From positions 46,883,475 to 46,947,474 of the forward strand of contig JAKTNV010000003.1 in NCBI GenBank assembly GCA_022747635.1: a stretch of DNA of 64,000 bases. The letters are read 5' to 3'. Shown piece by piece: positions 23,061-35,052 of this stretch; within the stretch, counting starts at the first letter, position 1; each line of letters begins with the position of its first letter. The notes beneath the pieces are model-generated. The model was not told the DNA's origin. It worked only from the letters and a program-made list of their open reading frames with translations, and did not search any database. Origin of the DNA: Hetaerina americana. Lineage: Eukaryota; Arthropoda; Insecta; Odonata; Calopterygidae. Position numbers and translations under genes: made by a program.

Positions 23061-23295
23061 GGTGGTTGCGTCGTCCCCTCCTGAGAGGTACCAGCAATCT
23101 GGTCGCATCGGCGCGTCTTCGCGCCGACGATGACGGGAGAAGAACCCTCCCTCCGCTCTAAGACGACAATTCACCCCCCCCCCACCCCTACCCGCTTTAG
23201 TTGAATATATCGGGGGGTGGAGCCTGAAGCCGGTAACGACTCCCCGTCCTGCTCCCCATCTCTTTCATCCATCCATCTTATACGTAACAATTAGC
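23061..23295. other. Island edge with C run
   Basis: Includes a C-rich run at about 23173-23187 and mixed CpG-containing sequence (tcggcgcgtcttcgcgccg near 23108). I see no gene. Confidence 0.4.
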
Positions 23296-24110
23296 GTGTT
23301 TCCGCACAAAAGGAGGAAAGGTAAGCAGCAATCCAACCGAAAAGAAAAGGCTTCATTTGAAGGGCGCCCTCCTCTTTCTTCTTTTGATTCAAACCGACGC
23401 CTTTTGTACGCTTCGACTGTTGTTCTAATTTTGGCCGATTATAAATTTTCCCACGATATGAACGAGGCGCGTACAAATTCCATTCGCTATAAGAACTGCT
23501 TCCGCCGAAGACCTGAGACAACATCAGCCTTCATGCACTCACTACATAAAAAATTACGAGCAATTGAAACTGATAAAATCATAAATGATCACTTGGATTG
23601 CTCAATAAAAATTACGATGTATGTACGTAATTCAGCGAAGATTCTTTGTGGAGCCCGACTCAAAAGATCAATGATGAAGTTTAAGATCTTCGTCCGGTTT
23701 ATTGGAGCGAAAATAGCAGTCGACAAACATGATATTTCTCAAGTGAACGACTATTTACTGCGCCGAAGTGCTAAGCGAGTAGGGGCGGAGAATCTTGGGA
23801 GGGGAATTCAATGCATGTTGCTAGTCAGGAGTGTAGTCGGGACTCCACTGAGAGGCCAGGCGAATTGCTGTGTATTGGTGATATTTTAGTTGGGAAAAGG
23901 CGTACCCCCGATATTGTTCCAATATTCCTTGCGAAAGACATCATTCCATCACAAGAGCTCCATGATTATTCGAAGTATCGCTTTTTTAATTTAGCTGGTC
24001 TGAGATACTACAGCCAAATACGGGTGGGTTTATCTTCCAGAGGAGAAACTATTCCCGTATTTTACGACTTTAGTAAACGGGTCAAGCAAAGTTTCACTGA
24101 AATGACTTGA
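23296..24110 (+). other. Longest open frames outside biased tracts, function unknown
   Basis: Two overlapping plus-strand frames (23296-23889, about 197 codons, and 23811-24110) lie in DNA of ordinary composition. The predicted peptides are basic, mixed in composition and free of signal peptide, clear transmembrane segment or known motif. A splice-donor consensus AAAG/GTAAGC lies at 23317-23326, near the start of the first frame. There is no codon periodicity I can judge by eye and no homology I recognise. A chance frame, a lost transposon fragment or an exon are all possible. Confidence 0.2.
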
Positions 24111-25000
24111 TGAGAATTAAGTTGGTCTGAATACATTAGCTTACAGAGGGAAATTCCGGACAGCCATCGAAGCTCTGAAGTCTCTAGATCTGCAGTCACA
24201 CAAAAGTTTCAATACGCCATGGGCGTATTGTAACTTTTGTGTGACAGCAGATCTGTGTAATCCCAGGAGGACTTAAGTGCCAAAGATGTTGACGAAACTT
24301 TCCCAAAAAGAGAATATAAATTTCAGGCGGAAATAATACAAAATCATTTACCAATTAGTATTAAGAGTTACTCACACGTTCAATACGCACTGCAATAAAA
24401 TCGAGATCAGTGAATGGAAATAGATTTTTTAATTTAAATATATATCTTGGAACCATATAGATTTGTGGATGCCAATATAATTTGACAATCTTAAGCTTGT
24501 TCTGATCAGAAAATTCTACCAAAATCAATAACAGCCTTTCTCATAATAATAAATTCGAAACCTGAAAATGTACGTCACTGGTCACTTGCTCAGCGAACTT
24601 GCTTTCAAAATAATTGCATTTCTGGTAAATAATCCATTTTAACTAATATTACCCAAAACATTACTCGGAGAACCATGGAGTTCTGTTTATTTACCTTTGG
24701 AAATTAAAACGTCATCATTCGAAATGTTAAGTAGGTACACTGCACATTAATCCTGGTTTTGCATCACGATAATCAAAGGAGGCGGCCGCCTCTTCTCTCA
24801 TATACCCGCAGCTTGAACACCCATACGCTCAAATTTGTGTGTGGTGAACTCACACTAGCAATTTTAGGTAGCTGGAGGATGGACGTGTAATAAGTAGCAA
24901 ATTCGACGGCGCCAACAATGCTCTTTAAGGCACCATGGACTTGTTGAAACCGCAACTTCCAATATCCAAACGGCTCCTCACTTGGAAGGTTTGTGGCAAC
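24111..25000. other. Mixed non-coding stretch with a hairpin
   Basis: Contains the hairpin at 24186-24254. The rest is AT-rich without recognisable features. Confidence 0.5.
24186..24254. repeat. 33-nt-arm hairpin with 3-nt loop
   Basis: 24186-24218 (AGATCTGC ... AATACGCC) pairs with 24222-24254 (GGCGTATT ... GCAGATCT) around the loop atg, with two mismatches by my alignment. The tight loop and long stem are unusual for chance. It could be a small fold-back element, an miRNA-like precursor or an inversion scar. No direct repeat is apparent beside it. Confidence 0.85.
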
Positions 25001-25580
25001 AGGATTCTACAGGCTGGCTAAACCCACAGGATCCGCCTCCACCGTCCTTCTCCCTCATCCGCTCCTTACATCTAGTAGTTACCCCCCACCCAGACCAAAA
25101 CCGCACCGCCAAACCAACGGTTCGTTCCTAATCCCTTAAGTTATCCACAACTTCAAAGCTTATGCTTGTGCCGGTTTGGTGGCAGTATAAGTATGGAGAC
25201 GACACGTGGATATCGAGTAGCTAAGCACTTCGAAACTTCCAAATATTTTATCCGAAAAGGTGTTCTATGCACGGTAACATCCATATTCTCGGAAACTATT
25301 TTGCCACATCCACGCTGCCCAAAATGTTCCATCTCGCAAGGACAGCTAATTGTTCTTTCGTCCCATACTATTCCCGCAACAAGAATAAACATAGATAGCA
25401 CTTTAAAAACTGTCAAAAAGTGATCCAAAAGGAAATAAAATGTTTTTCGCACATCAGCACGGTGACAGTAAAAGCCTCATGACAGCAAATTGCATGACGC
25501 ACTCGAGATGGTCATAGATTATCTTTCCTGGGCGAGCACCAGCGAGATACACACAATTATGCAAACAAATTCACCTCCAC
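25001..25580. other. Unassigned mixed stretch
   Basis: A pyrimidine-rich patch near 25020-25120, then ordinary sequence with overlapping opposite-strand open frames (25153-25452). No domain is recognised. Confidence 0.4.
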
Positions 25581-26125
25581 CGACTCATTCCGTGCAAGAA
25601 TCAATACCAGCCTGCTCTCGACCACCTTTATATTCCCCCATTCACCTGTTTACTGCGTCATTTCAGTCTTCCATGGTCTCCCTCCATTTCCCTTCTCCCA
25701 AATCTTATTCCGCATGAAAAGATACAACGCGCGTACGTTTCCACATGCATCACTTCGGCCTACTATCTCCCCGTCTTATCTCCGACCCACCTTCTTTTTT
25801 TTCTTCCCTCTCCGAGCCCGAGATTTTTCTCAGCACCTTCAACTTTTTACAGCGCCGTTAAAATCTCACTTTACGGCCGGGCGACTCCTTGGGTGAGATT
25901 TCGAGACATTTCGCGTCGAAACACGGGATAGGAGAATCTGGAGAAGATCACGAGGTGCTTCCATGAGCGAATAAACGGGTGCAAAGAATATTATAGGAGG
26001 CTTTAGAGAGCACTTGATGGGAGCGTTCTTTGGAGGTCGCTGAGGAGAAGGCGGGAAAAGTCGGGAGGGATGAGATGGCGCGGGCAAGGGTTCGGAAAAG
26101 CAATGGAGGAGTGAGTGAGTCATGA
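25581..26125. repeat. Strand-switching pyrimidine-to-purine island
   Basis: The plus strand is C/T-rich at about 25580-25870 and purine-rich at about 25890-26120. The junction near 25865-25900 reads tttacggccgggcgactcct, a CpG-containing join like those at 3.48 and 9.59 kb. Confidence 0.6.
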
Positions 26126-26999
26126 GTAGTCAAATGATCTTTCTAATTTCAAGCACGATGAATATTTATGGACCACAGAGAATGGACTCACGCCTTGAAA
26201 GTTATATCCCTGAGTAAAATATTTAAAAAATTTTCAGGAATATTTTACAGTGGAATCCATAAATTAGTACGTGAAGAATAGCAAATCTCGGATCTGAAGT
26301 GAGTGACCGTTCCACAAAGAATTGATGCGCCGCGAACCAAATGAATTCATGCATAATCTCACTCAGAAAAAAATACACCGCACGGATTAACTATAAAATG
26401 ACTTGGAACTCAAGGTGATGGAACTCATTCGGTCTTACTCTTCTCAAAGTGAGGATTTTGCGAATATTAAAGCTATTGAATCATGCATTGAATAACTTAT
26501 GCTGCTCTAATCGAACGGTTAGATGGCCAGGGGCAGAGTTCTTCGAAAATAGATGCTCTTCATGATGCGATCGTTTTCCTAAATATGAGCTATGCGAGCG
26601 ATAAAGCACTTGCCATCATGTCAGATTTCAAATGCTACTTCCGCCATAAACAAGACAAATATCTCAAAGTTTAACCCAGTTTTGCAACCAGATGTGCAAC
26701 ATCGGTAGCCCATTTAATATATGAATTTAGATTATACATTTAAAAAATATACATCTAAAAGTAAAGAACAAACATATTTTGGATGCTATTTTGCATACAC
26801 AACAGGTAGCAGAATATCTTGCCGCCTTCCGCCTTGATCAGGAAGTAGCTATGCCATTTTTTTGTTAGATATAAGTTAACTTCATTGATTGTTCTAGAAC
26901 ATATGCAAAAAGCTGCAATGGGCAAATACAAAGTGTAAGAGTGGTTCAGGTAAGATGTGGAAAATGCATCAAAAATGTTCTTAAGGACTTCCGCAAGCA
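26126..26999. other. AT-rich non-coding stretch
   Basis: AT-rich, with no recognisable features. Confidence 0.5.
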
Positions 27000-27505
27000 T
27001 AACTCAAAAATGTAGAGAGAGGTTGGATGAGAGGGAAGGAAAATAAAGGAAGATGAAGAGGGTTTGGGGTAAGGTGAATGAAACGACGGTCTAGGGAGAT
27101 GGGGCAGTGAGTGAGATGGATACTCAGCTGGCATCTGAAGAGAGAGACATAGGCGGAAAAGTCAGTGTCGAAAAGTGAGATAACCGAATAGCTTCGGATG
27201 CTCCATATGTTTCCATCTCGATGGACGTGGTTTCCTATACAAGGACTCCCCAGAGAAAGCCCTTCCCTGGCCGCAAGGGATGCCATCCACCTTCCACAAA
27301 AACCACACCGACGCAATCCACCGACCATTCCATACCAATGTCTTTCTTCTGGACTTTTCTTCCTTTTGCCTATCCCTTCTGTATATCCAAGAACATTTTT
27401 ATGGTTACCGCATTGTATAATTAGGGCCTTACTTAAATCAAGTGTATGAATTATTGTCCACATGTTAGCTGCACTAAGTGCTGGGCGAGAATTCAGCATA
27501 ATCAC
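27000..27505 (-). other. Unassigned 174-codon open frame
   Basis: The minus frame 26981-27505 begins in ordinary DNA and has a middle part (minus of about 27200-27430) with mixed composition including Cys and Trp (RRCGFCGRWMASL). It then runs into a purine-biased patch (27010-27120 on plus) where it becomes low complexity. No domain is recognised and an overlapping plus frame is also open. A relic of a coding element or chance. Confidence 0.2.
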
Positions 27506-28490
27506 CTTTTAATAACTACATCTGTAATTCTGATTAATGAATCAATGCACAATGGTTGGAAAAATACGAGTGTCGCACATGAATAGAATCCAATCTATTC
27601 CATTTTAAGGAAATAAAAGTTAGACTATGGGTATATATTTTTTCATGAAAAGCCCATACAGTAATCAAATTCATTGATTTTATCTCATCGATAGGTTAGT
27701 GTTTGTCAATTATTAAAAAAAATCTAAATTCAAGTTATAAATTAGCCATTCACATGTTTTCGGTCATCTATTTTCTAGCATATTTTAACGTCACTTAGAT
27801 TTTCCTAGATAAGAAGGCAGTATATAAAAACATCATTTTGAACTTAAAGAGAACATTCTAGCATATTTATTATCCATATTAAAAAGGATTCTTCGATTGC
27901 ATATCGATTCTCATAATTCATTTTCTTTCCTTAGCAAACTCACCCCACAGGTACCGTTTGATATCTCTCTCCATATAACGTCCTCCTTTTTCCTTTCATA
28001 CTCCGATCTCCACTTGCCCTCCCTACACGTTACTTTCTTATAAATTTCTTTTGCATCACAAAATTCCATAACTTTATGGTCTTGAAGAGGGCCATAAAGA
28101 CGAAATCGACTGGTTCTAAAGAAGTCCTTTTCAAGCTACCTTCAATTCAACCTTCGCATATAGTAATATTCCACAAGGTCCCCCGTATAATTCAACTTTC
28201 GACAGAAAAATAAATTTATGGCAAGGATACCTGAGTTAAAAAACGCAGGAAGGAAAAGAAATGCACAAGATATTTATTTGATTACAAGGAGATAAGAGGG
28301 CAACTACGGCCTAGATAAATCTGGTTCTCTCATGTAGGGATCTCAAATCTAGGTGAACATTCGGAATATGATAAGTAGTTTAACCTGCTATACGTAGCTT
28401 TACTGATTTCATATTAACTACATTAAAATTTCTTAGATTGCACCAATGATGGCTTATGTCTTCCGCGTACATGACCTAGTACATGGCAGA
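27506..28490. other. AT-rich non-coding stretch
   Basis: AT-rich with no open frame of note. I see nothing specific. Confidence 0.6.
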
Positions 28491-28700
28491 TTCAACAAAA
28501 CGTAATAGTTGAAGTTCCGCCCTTCCAAGAAGGAAAATGAAACGGGAGGGACGATGGCGAGGAAGGTAGATCCGAAAATAATCGTCACGGGCGCAAATGT
28601 CAGGAGGGCACATTTCGGCTGAAGGAAAGGCAGAGAAGTGAAGGAGGGAGATGCCAGAGGAGGGAATGGTGGCGTCGAAATGGGGACCAGTGGTGAATTA
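28491..28700 (+). repeat. Small polypurine patch (purines on +)
   Basis: Purine-biased (gaaggaaaggcagagaagtg, gaaacgggagggacgatggc) and about 200 bp long. It resembles a miniature version of the larger islands. Confidence 0.5.
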
Positions 28701-29430
28701 CTAAGTCTGAGAAGCGAGGTTAGGATTTCAGAATACTAAAGGAAAATTGCCAAGCATGCGTACAATAACATGTATTATGTCCACAGGAAGCAGCCAAAAA
28801 CCTTTCCCAATATATTGAAAAGAAACGAACAACTTCAATGCGGTTTTTATGAGGTAAGAGCTCGTTAATTACTAATTATTGTGACTGATTAAGCAAAAAA
28901 TTCAACTATTTTCAAGACGTTGGCTTATTTCACAGTGTTTTCTAGTTTTTCCACCCCAAGATTTTGACAAATTTAATTTTAGATTGGGCGCTAAGAGGGA
29001 TTATTTGAGACTGTAAGTGGAAAATTTTTGAAAGATATTGTCTCTAAAAATGATATGACGATTGACTTTAAAATTCACCAATTCCATAATGGGTTTGGAA
29101 TAATAAAGTGTTAATTTTAATTAATTAATTTAAATTAGTTTCATCATGCATTGAATTATTTCCTTAATTTGAGGTTGCACAAAATTTTACCACACTAAAG
29201 ACAGTCATATCCATTCCTTCTCCTTAAACATTTGAGTTTCAAGAAAGATCTACATCTTTCTAAGATCCTTCTAAAATACACACGTAAGAGAGACACGGGG
29301 ATTGCCAATTTTACCGACCCACAAGTATCCAAAATATCGTCGGTAAGAAGCTGTGGCACAATAAAGAAATGAAAAATAATTACATCACAGTTTTAATTTT
29401 CGCTTTGTCAGCTTAATAATTGTGCGTAAA
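28701..29430. other. AT-rich non-coding stretch
   Basis: AT-rich with a TTAATTAATTTAAATTA run near 29117-29136. I see no genes. Confidence 0.6.
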
Positions 29431-29730
29431 AGACTGTGGTGAGAATTTAGGGAAGATAAGCTAATGTAGATGAGAACAAGCTGAAGCAGAAGGTCAGGAA
29501 GGAATTGGTGAGAGAGGGAGGGAGGAAGCGGAAAGCATGGGGTGGATGGGGGGAGAGTGCAAAGCGGCCCATTGGGGGATGGCTATACATGGCGCTCGCA
29601 TGATGACATTTCATCTCGCCACCCTCCATGTGACCTGACATTTTCCTTCTCCTAGTTGGAAGGCGTTTTGGGAGGGACTAAGGGCGCATTTCGGCATGGA
29701 AGGGAGGAGGGCTGAACACAAGTGGAATTG
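29431..29730 (+). repeat. Small polypurine patch (purines on +)
   Basis: Purine-biased plus strand (gagagagggagggaggaagc near 29511, ggatggggggagag near 29545). The minus frame here is Pro/Ser/His-rich low complexity and is rejected as a gene. Confidence 0.55.
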
Positions 29731-31230
29731 CCTCTAGGGACAGCGGTTTATTTGTGTGTGGATGTGTGCTATGAAATAACATGAGCAGGAGGCATGTGTA
29801 AAAGTCGACCGCTGACGCACCGGGTCAGAAAAAACTCTAGAAAGTGGCAAAAAGCTCAAAAATGTCTCTTTGGATGCGAAATCGTGTTCTGGATTTTGAA
29901 CTCATTTGGCGCAAATCGAAAATAGATTGACGCATGAGAGTCATCAACTGGTATATTGATTCGAGGATATATCACTTGACACGTACGTTAAGCTGAAAAT
30001 TTACATCTACCCACAGCGAAATGGAGAGAGTAAGGGTTCTGTTTGCCTGTCATTTCAAAAGTTATATCTATGAAGTGAAAAAAAAAACAGTTTAGAATGA
30101 GATTTCCTTGAAAAATATCACTACATATGATCACATAAACTAAAGTTAGAAGATGTTTTCGGTAAATTCAATGAAGCAAATACAAAACATCTTAATTTAT
30201 TTAAGAAAGAGCATTCTAATTGTTGGTGCACATTATTAAGACAAGGGTCAACAAGTCAGCTATCGAAATCAATTATTTAATAATATCCATAGCTTAAATT
30301 GTTTACGTTAACTTCAAGCAGATAGCACTGACTACACAAATTAGTTATTAATGCCCAACCTTTAAAACCAAGCTCAGCTGTGGAAGCAGGCTCAGCTGCA
30401 GGTAGGGGGATAAACTTTGCACTAATGTTTCCACAAGCGTTAAGTAGCTTTTACGAGTGGTCGCGCTTAGACCTCTCTACGGACGACTTCATACCACAAA
30501 GACAGACAATGCTGTCTCTGCTAAAGTTCACCAAGTGTTAGAAACTCCTGAAGAATGAGTGACTGAGAAATATTAATAGAAAAGCTGAAATATTTAATAA
30601 TATTACAAGAGGCTTATCTTACATGATAAGTAAGAGATGAAATGCATGGTAAAGCGAACGCGATGGAAATTAACATATCATCTCAATACTTAATCACTCA
30701 AAGTTTAATTTGTTACCCATGAATTTCTGTGCATTCTCCATACAAAAGGTGTGTTACTGGGCAACTAATAAGGATTTGACAGTCATAAAATGTTACAGCG
30801 TATGTAATTTAAACTACAATATAAAAAATAGAGTACTTAAAGTAGGATTTGAGCTTTAAATTTAATCAACAATAAATTATAAAGGCTAAATAATGTAAAA
30901 TAAGGCAAACTAGCAGGAAGTTCCCCTAATTATTAAGCCACACGTTGAATATTTCTTCTAAACAATAGTCTTTAAGTTTATCAGAGTGCCGGACATTTTA
31001 CCATAGCGTTAATACAAGGCGAAACAAATTTTCGTCAAAGCCAAATGAAACTATCCTCATAAATCACTATATTCTCCCATTTATTTCAATCCCCCACATA
31101 ACCTGATATACTTAATTGGTAGCGAAGCTCAAGCGGCTGGAACATACGGATGCTGTCAAATCCACATCCCCTCTCCCAATGAAGGTACGAAAATACCTCA
31201 AAATATACCACGCGCACATGTCGCGCTTCC
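29731..31230. other. AT-rich non-coding stretch
   Basis: AT-rich with dense stops. I see no recognisable features. Confidence 0.6.
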
Positions 31231-33760
31231 CCTGTGGGGACGGGGTGGCCTTATGGTGTCTTATGCCGGAACAAATGCGACAAAGGCGACGCTGCACCGA
31301 TGGGGTGGCAGAGGGAGCTAGATCCCCTCGTTGGGGATTACAGGACTTACGCGAAGGAACCGAGGACGGGAAGGGAGAAAAAAGGAGGGAGGCATGCAGA
31401 GAGATATAGAACGAGTACTGATGCTAGTGACTATGCTTGCAGCCAGACTCGTTTCGCTGGGGAGAAGAAGCGTGGAAGGCAGCCGGGAGGGAATGAAGGG
31501 CGGGGTGGAGAGGCCGAGGGTGGAAGGAGGGCGGAAGGAAGGAAAAGGGGGCGCGGAGTGGGGATGGAAACAGGGTTCGGGAGCGATAAGACCCACACCA
31601 ATGGATCCACCCACCCGCATCATTTTTCGGGTCCGTGGGGCGGCGGCAGGAAAACACGAGTTTTACGAGGAAGCGGAAAGGAGGAAGTGGGTTTGAAAGG
31701 AGGGGGTTGTTGGAGTGTGGGGTGTTTGGTGGGGAGGGGAGGCGGCGCGAGGGCGCGCGGGGGTGGGAAGAAGTCTAAGGGAGAAACGAGATCCCAGCGA
31801 ACGGGAGGGAAGCGGGTGGAAGTCGGGAGAGGGGGGTCAGAGGATGGGAAACGGGGCAGGGATTTTGTAAAGTGTGGGGGGAACGGTTCGAGAGATGTGG
31901 GGGTGGGGGAGAGAGAAATGTTGGGCAAAGCAGGAGAGTCGGGAAGGAGGGGGGGTCCGCAAAACGCCACCGCACACTCTCTCACTACGCGTTGCGGGCA
32001 GTCGGATTCCATGTTCCAAAAGGGAGAGAAACGGGAGGGGGCAGGAACGAGAGTCGAGGGAATGCCATGGAGAGAGAGAGAGAAAGGGCAGGAAAGGGTT
32101 GGGAGGGAGGGAGGGAGGAGAACCACGCGAAGAAGGGAGGACCCAAGGGCTGGTTGGTTGGTGGGTCAGGGGGAGGAGAAGAGGGGTGTCTTTTGGGCGG
32201 TTGGGGGTGGGCAGAGTTGGTTCTGTACCGAGGGGCGGCGTGGGACGTGAGGTCCCTCGGCGGGCTGGGAAGGGGAAGGGAAAGGGGGATGGAAGCACGA
32301 AGGGCGGGCGGAATCGGCACAAACGAGAGGCGGACGAGTGCGGGCAAAGGGAGACGGGAGGGCGGTTGGGGGTCGGGGAAGGCGGGGCGGGAACCTCGCC
32401 ATGCCCGGACCATGCTCCAACTAAGTTCAACTTGCGGCCTCATACGGTCGCGGAAACTAGCCGATTAGTTTATCCGCAAAAGGGTACACGAGGGGAGAAT
32501 GTAGGGTGGGCGAAGGGAGAGAGAGAGAAAGATAGGGGGTGGGGGTACTCTGGGGGAGGGATTCAGGGGAAAGGAAGCGTATGGGAGGGAAGAAATGAGG
32601 GTGGGGGTTGTGAGGCGGGCACGTGGAGGCGGGAAAAGGGCGCCGCCGCCGTCCACGGGCGATGGGGCGGGCGCTCGCGGGAGGAAGCCTGAGGCCGCTC
32701 TGCGGTGGACTCGGGAGGGCGGACAGGGGCGCAGAAAAGACGTTGGTGCTGGCCCGGGGTAGGTGAGGAGGGAAGGGGGGGATCCGAGGAGGATGGGCAC
32801 ATTCGAGCGGGAAAGTGTGCGAGGTAGGAGATAGGGAGATTAGGAGGAGTTGAGAAAAAAAAGAGAAAATTACACAAAGAGCGAGGAAGAATGACGGCAA
32901 GCGTTGAGGGCGGGGGGGGGAGGGAAGAAGGGAGAAAGAGGTTTATAAAACGTACGGGTTGGGGTGTGGAGTGAGTTTTTTTCGAAAAAGGGACGTCTTC
33001 GTGGTTCCCTTTAAGGAAAGGGTGCAAAGAGAGGGAGAGAGGTAGGAAGGGAAGAGGTATGCCACGGAGGCTGGGAAGGTTGGTGGGATGAGTGCCGGGT
33101 CAAGTGGGCAGATAAGTTCAGGGCCCAGTTGGGAGGACGGGGTAGGGAACCAAGTAAAGGAGTTGGAGACGGGGGAGGACGGTAATAGCATGGGGTGGGG
33201 GTAGCGTGAGAGGGAGTCGGAAGGCCAGTAAGAGTTTTCTCTCGATGGCCGTGCTACTGTGCGCGGAAAACGGATAGCATCGTTGGGGGGAGGGGATTAT
33301 GTGGGAATGGGTGAAGGAGAAGAGGAGGCGGAAGAAGGAAGATAAGGACAGAGGATGAGGAGGAGATTGGAGCGAAGGAGAGTGAGGGGTGCAGAGGGTG
33401 AGAGAGGGAATGAGACAAAGAGGATAAGGAAATCTGGGATATTGAGCGGTTTTAGTTGGAAGAAAGGGAAGTAAGAGTTTTGGTAGGGTTCTGATAAATG
33501 AGAATGGGAGGTAAAGAGGGAGGGAGTGGCCGAGGGGCGTGAGTGGGGAGGAAGAGGAGGGGGAGTGGAGAGCTGAGTGCCAGGGCGTAATGGAAAGAGG
33601 AGGGAGTGGCATTCCGTTGCTAATAAAGAAAGGGATCCGGGGAGGTTAAGGAGGGGGAGAGAAGGGTGGAGTGATAGGGGCGGGCATTGTGTGAGTGTTT
33701 TCGGGTAGGATGAGGAATTCTGGAGGAGGGAGGGGAGAGGGCCTTTGCCCGTGGGTGGAA
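31231..33760 (+). repeat. Largest polypurine island, about 2.5 kb (purines on +)
   Basis: Almost continuous GGGA/GGAG/GAGA on plus, with CpG-rich pockets (for example gggcgccgccgccgtccacg near 32639). Open frames occur on both strands in several frames at once: 338, 272 and 198 codons on plus; 197, 168 and 164 on minus. Their products are Arg/Gly/Glu-rich or Pro/Ser/Leu-rich with no domain. Because mutually overlapping frames in different phases are all open, composition explains them. Such tracts can form triplex or G-quadruplex structures in vitro (general knowledge). Confidence 0.75.
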
Positions 33761-34811
33761 GACAAGGGACAATATGGCCTTTAAATGGATGGGACTGCGG
33801 TGACGGGATGATGAACGGACCGAGCGTATGAGGGCCTCGAGAAAAATTAGGAATGCAGGCCTTTCAGAAAAAGCTTCCACGACGTGTATGACAAATATTT
33901 CTAGGAGCCATGGAGGAGGAAAGTTACTGAGCAGGTATGCTTCCTCACCCGGAAATTCTGTCGAATCGCAGGATAATCCATGAAACAATATTCCCCGCAA
34001 ATAACCCTATAGTAGTCTATTATTCCTATCCATATAACATAAATAATAACAGATAAGGAATCACACTTAAAATATTTCTTGAGAGGAAAATTTAAAAAAA
34101 TATCAAATTGTCGAGAGAATTTAAAACTGAATATTGTTTTGAAATTATAAAAAAATTGGCCAGGCAAATTACCAATCACCACTGACTCACCAATCACCTT
34201 GGTCATGCTTACAGTAATAGTTAGTTGTACCAATAAAATCGAAGGAAAATTCAAACTTTCTCGACCTCTAAATACTTTTTGTGAACTAATAATTTATTTA
34301 TTTAATATAAACCCGAAATCAGGCATTTTTTTCCATTACATCAAGTAGTTACATTTGAAAATGACAAACACCCAAGCCCTAGGTGGAGAAAAACCAATCT
34401 AGGCGAGAGTCCAACCCTTGGCCAAATTGCAAAAAATCTCAAAAGATATATGAATCTAAAAGTTAAAGGCCAGGTGGGCTGCAATAGGCCAAATAGAGAA
34501 ATAATATTATTCCGATATGATTTCAACGATTCGAAAAGAATGTACTCCTACCACCATCTTAGGGCCACGGAAAATCACACATTCGCAAAAGAAAAAATAT
34601 GATCTAATCCTCATCAGAATTGTCCCTGTCAGTGTCTGATAACCATAAATCTTCCTTCAACCTAAAATTTACTTCAATGCTCGATTTTAATTGACAAGAA
34701 GTATACATTTATAATTATTGACCCTTAAAAAGAATCGTTAGTTTAATTTAAATAAGTTTAATGATCAGGCTTACCATAAAGAGATAAAAATCAAAATTTA
34801 TATGCATAGCA
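33761..34811. other. Mixed to AT-rich non-coding stretch
   Basis: The island fades by about 33860. The remainder is AT-rich with no recognisable gene or repeat. Confidence 0.5.
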
Positions 34812-35052
34812 GGCGAATAAATATTCATTAACATAGAAAATAGATATTAGGCAAAGGGATAGGGACACGTATAAAAGACGAACACAGGAGAAGTGGGGAA
34901 GGGTGTCGAGCAGGGAGTGTCGAGTGGGGAGTCAAGCAGATCACAAATGTAAAAATATTTCCTTGAATATTTCTCTACTGTGTTCGTCTTTATACGTGTT
35001 TCTATCACTTTTCCTAATATCTATTTTCCATGTCAATGAATATTTGTTCGCC
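34812..35052. mobile_element. Fold-back/MITE-like element with ~80-bp terminal inverted repeats
   Basis: 34812-34891 (GGCGAATAAATATTCATTAA and onward) is inverted at 34972-35052 (ending GAATATTTGTTCGCC). By my alignment the arms differ by about eight mismatches and one gap over 80 nt. Between them lies an 80-nt spacer with no coding potential and a small direct repeat. Both arms contain ACACGTATAAA(A)GACGAACACAG. The terminal GGCGAA / TTCGCC marks the likely ends. I could not see a convincing target-site duplication. A non-autonomous DNA transposon or fold-back element is most likely; the superfamily is unknown. Confidence 0.75.
34902..34933 (+). repeat. 14-bp tandem duplication in the fold-back spacer
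   Basis: GTCGAGCAGGGAGT is followed directly by GTCGAGTGGGGAGT and a partial third copy (caagcag). Two near-identical 14-mers. Confidence 0.7.

Noticed and set aside
22227..23174. Minus-strand open frames of 315 and 244 codons
   Set aside because: They overlap each other in different phases in polypurine DNA and show only Ser/Pro/His low complexity.
31234..32692. Plus-strand open frames of 338, 272 and 198 codons and minus frames of up to 197
   Set aside because: Mutually overlapping in different phases and strands inside the 2.5-kb polypurine island; Arg/Gly/Glu or Pro/Ser-rich without domains.
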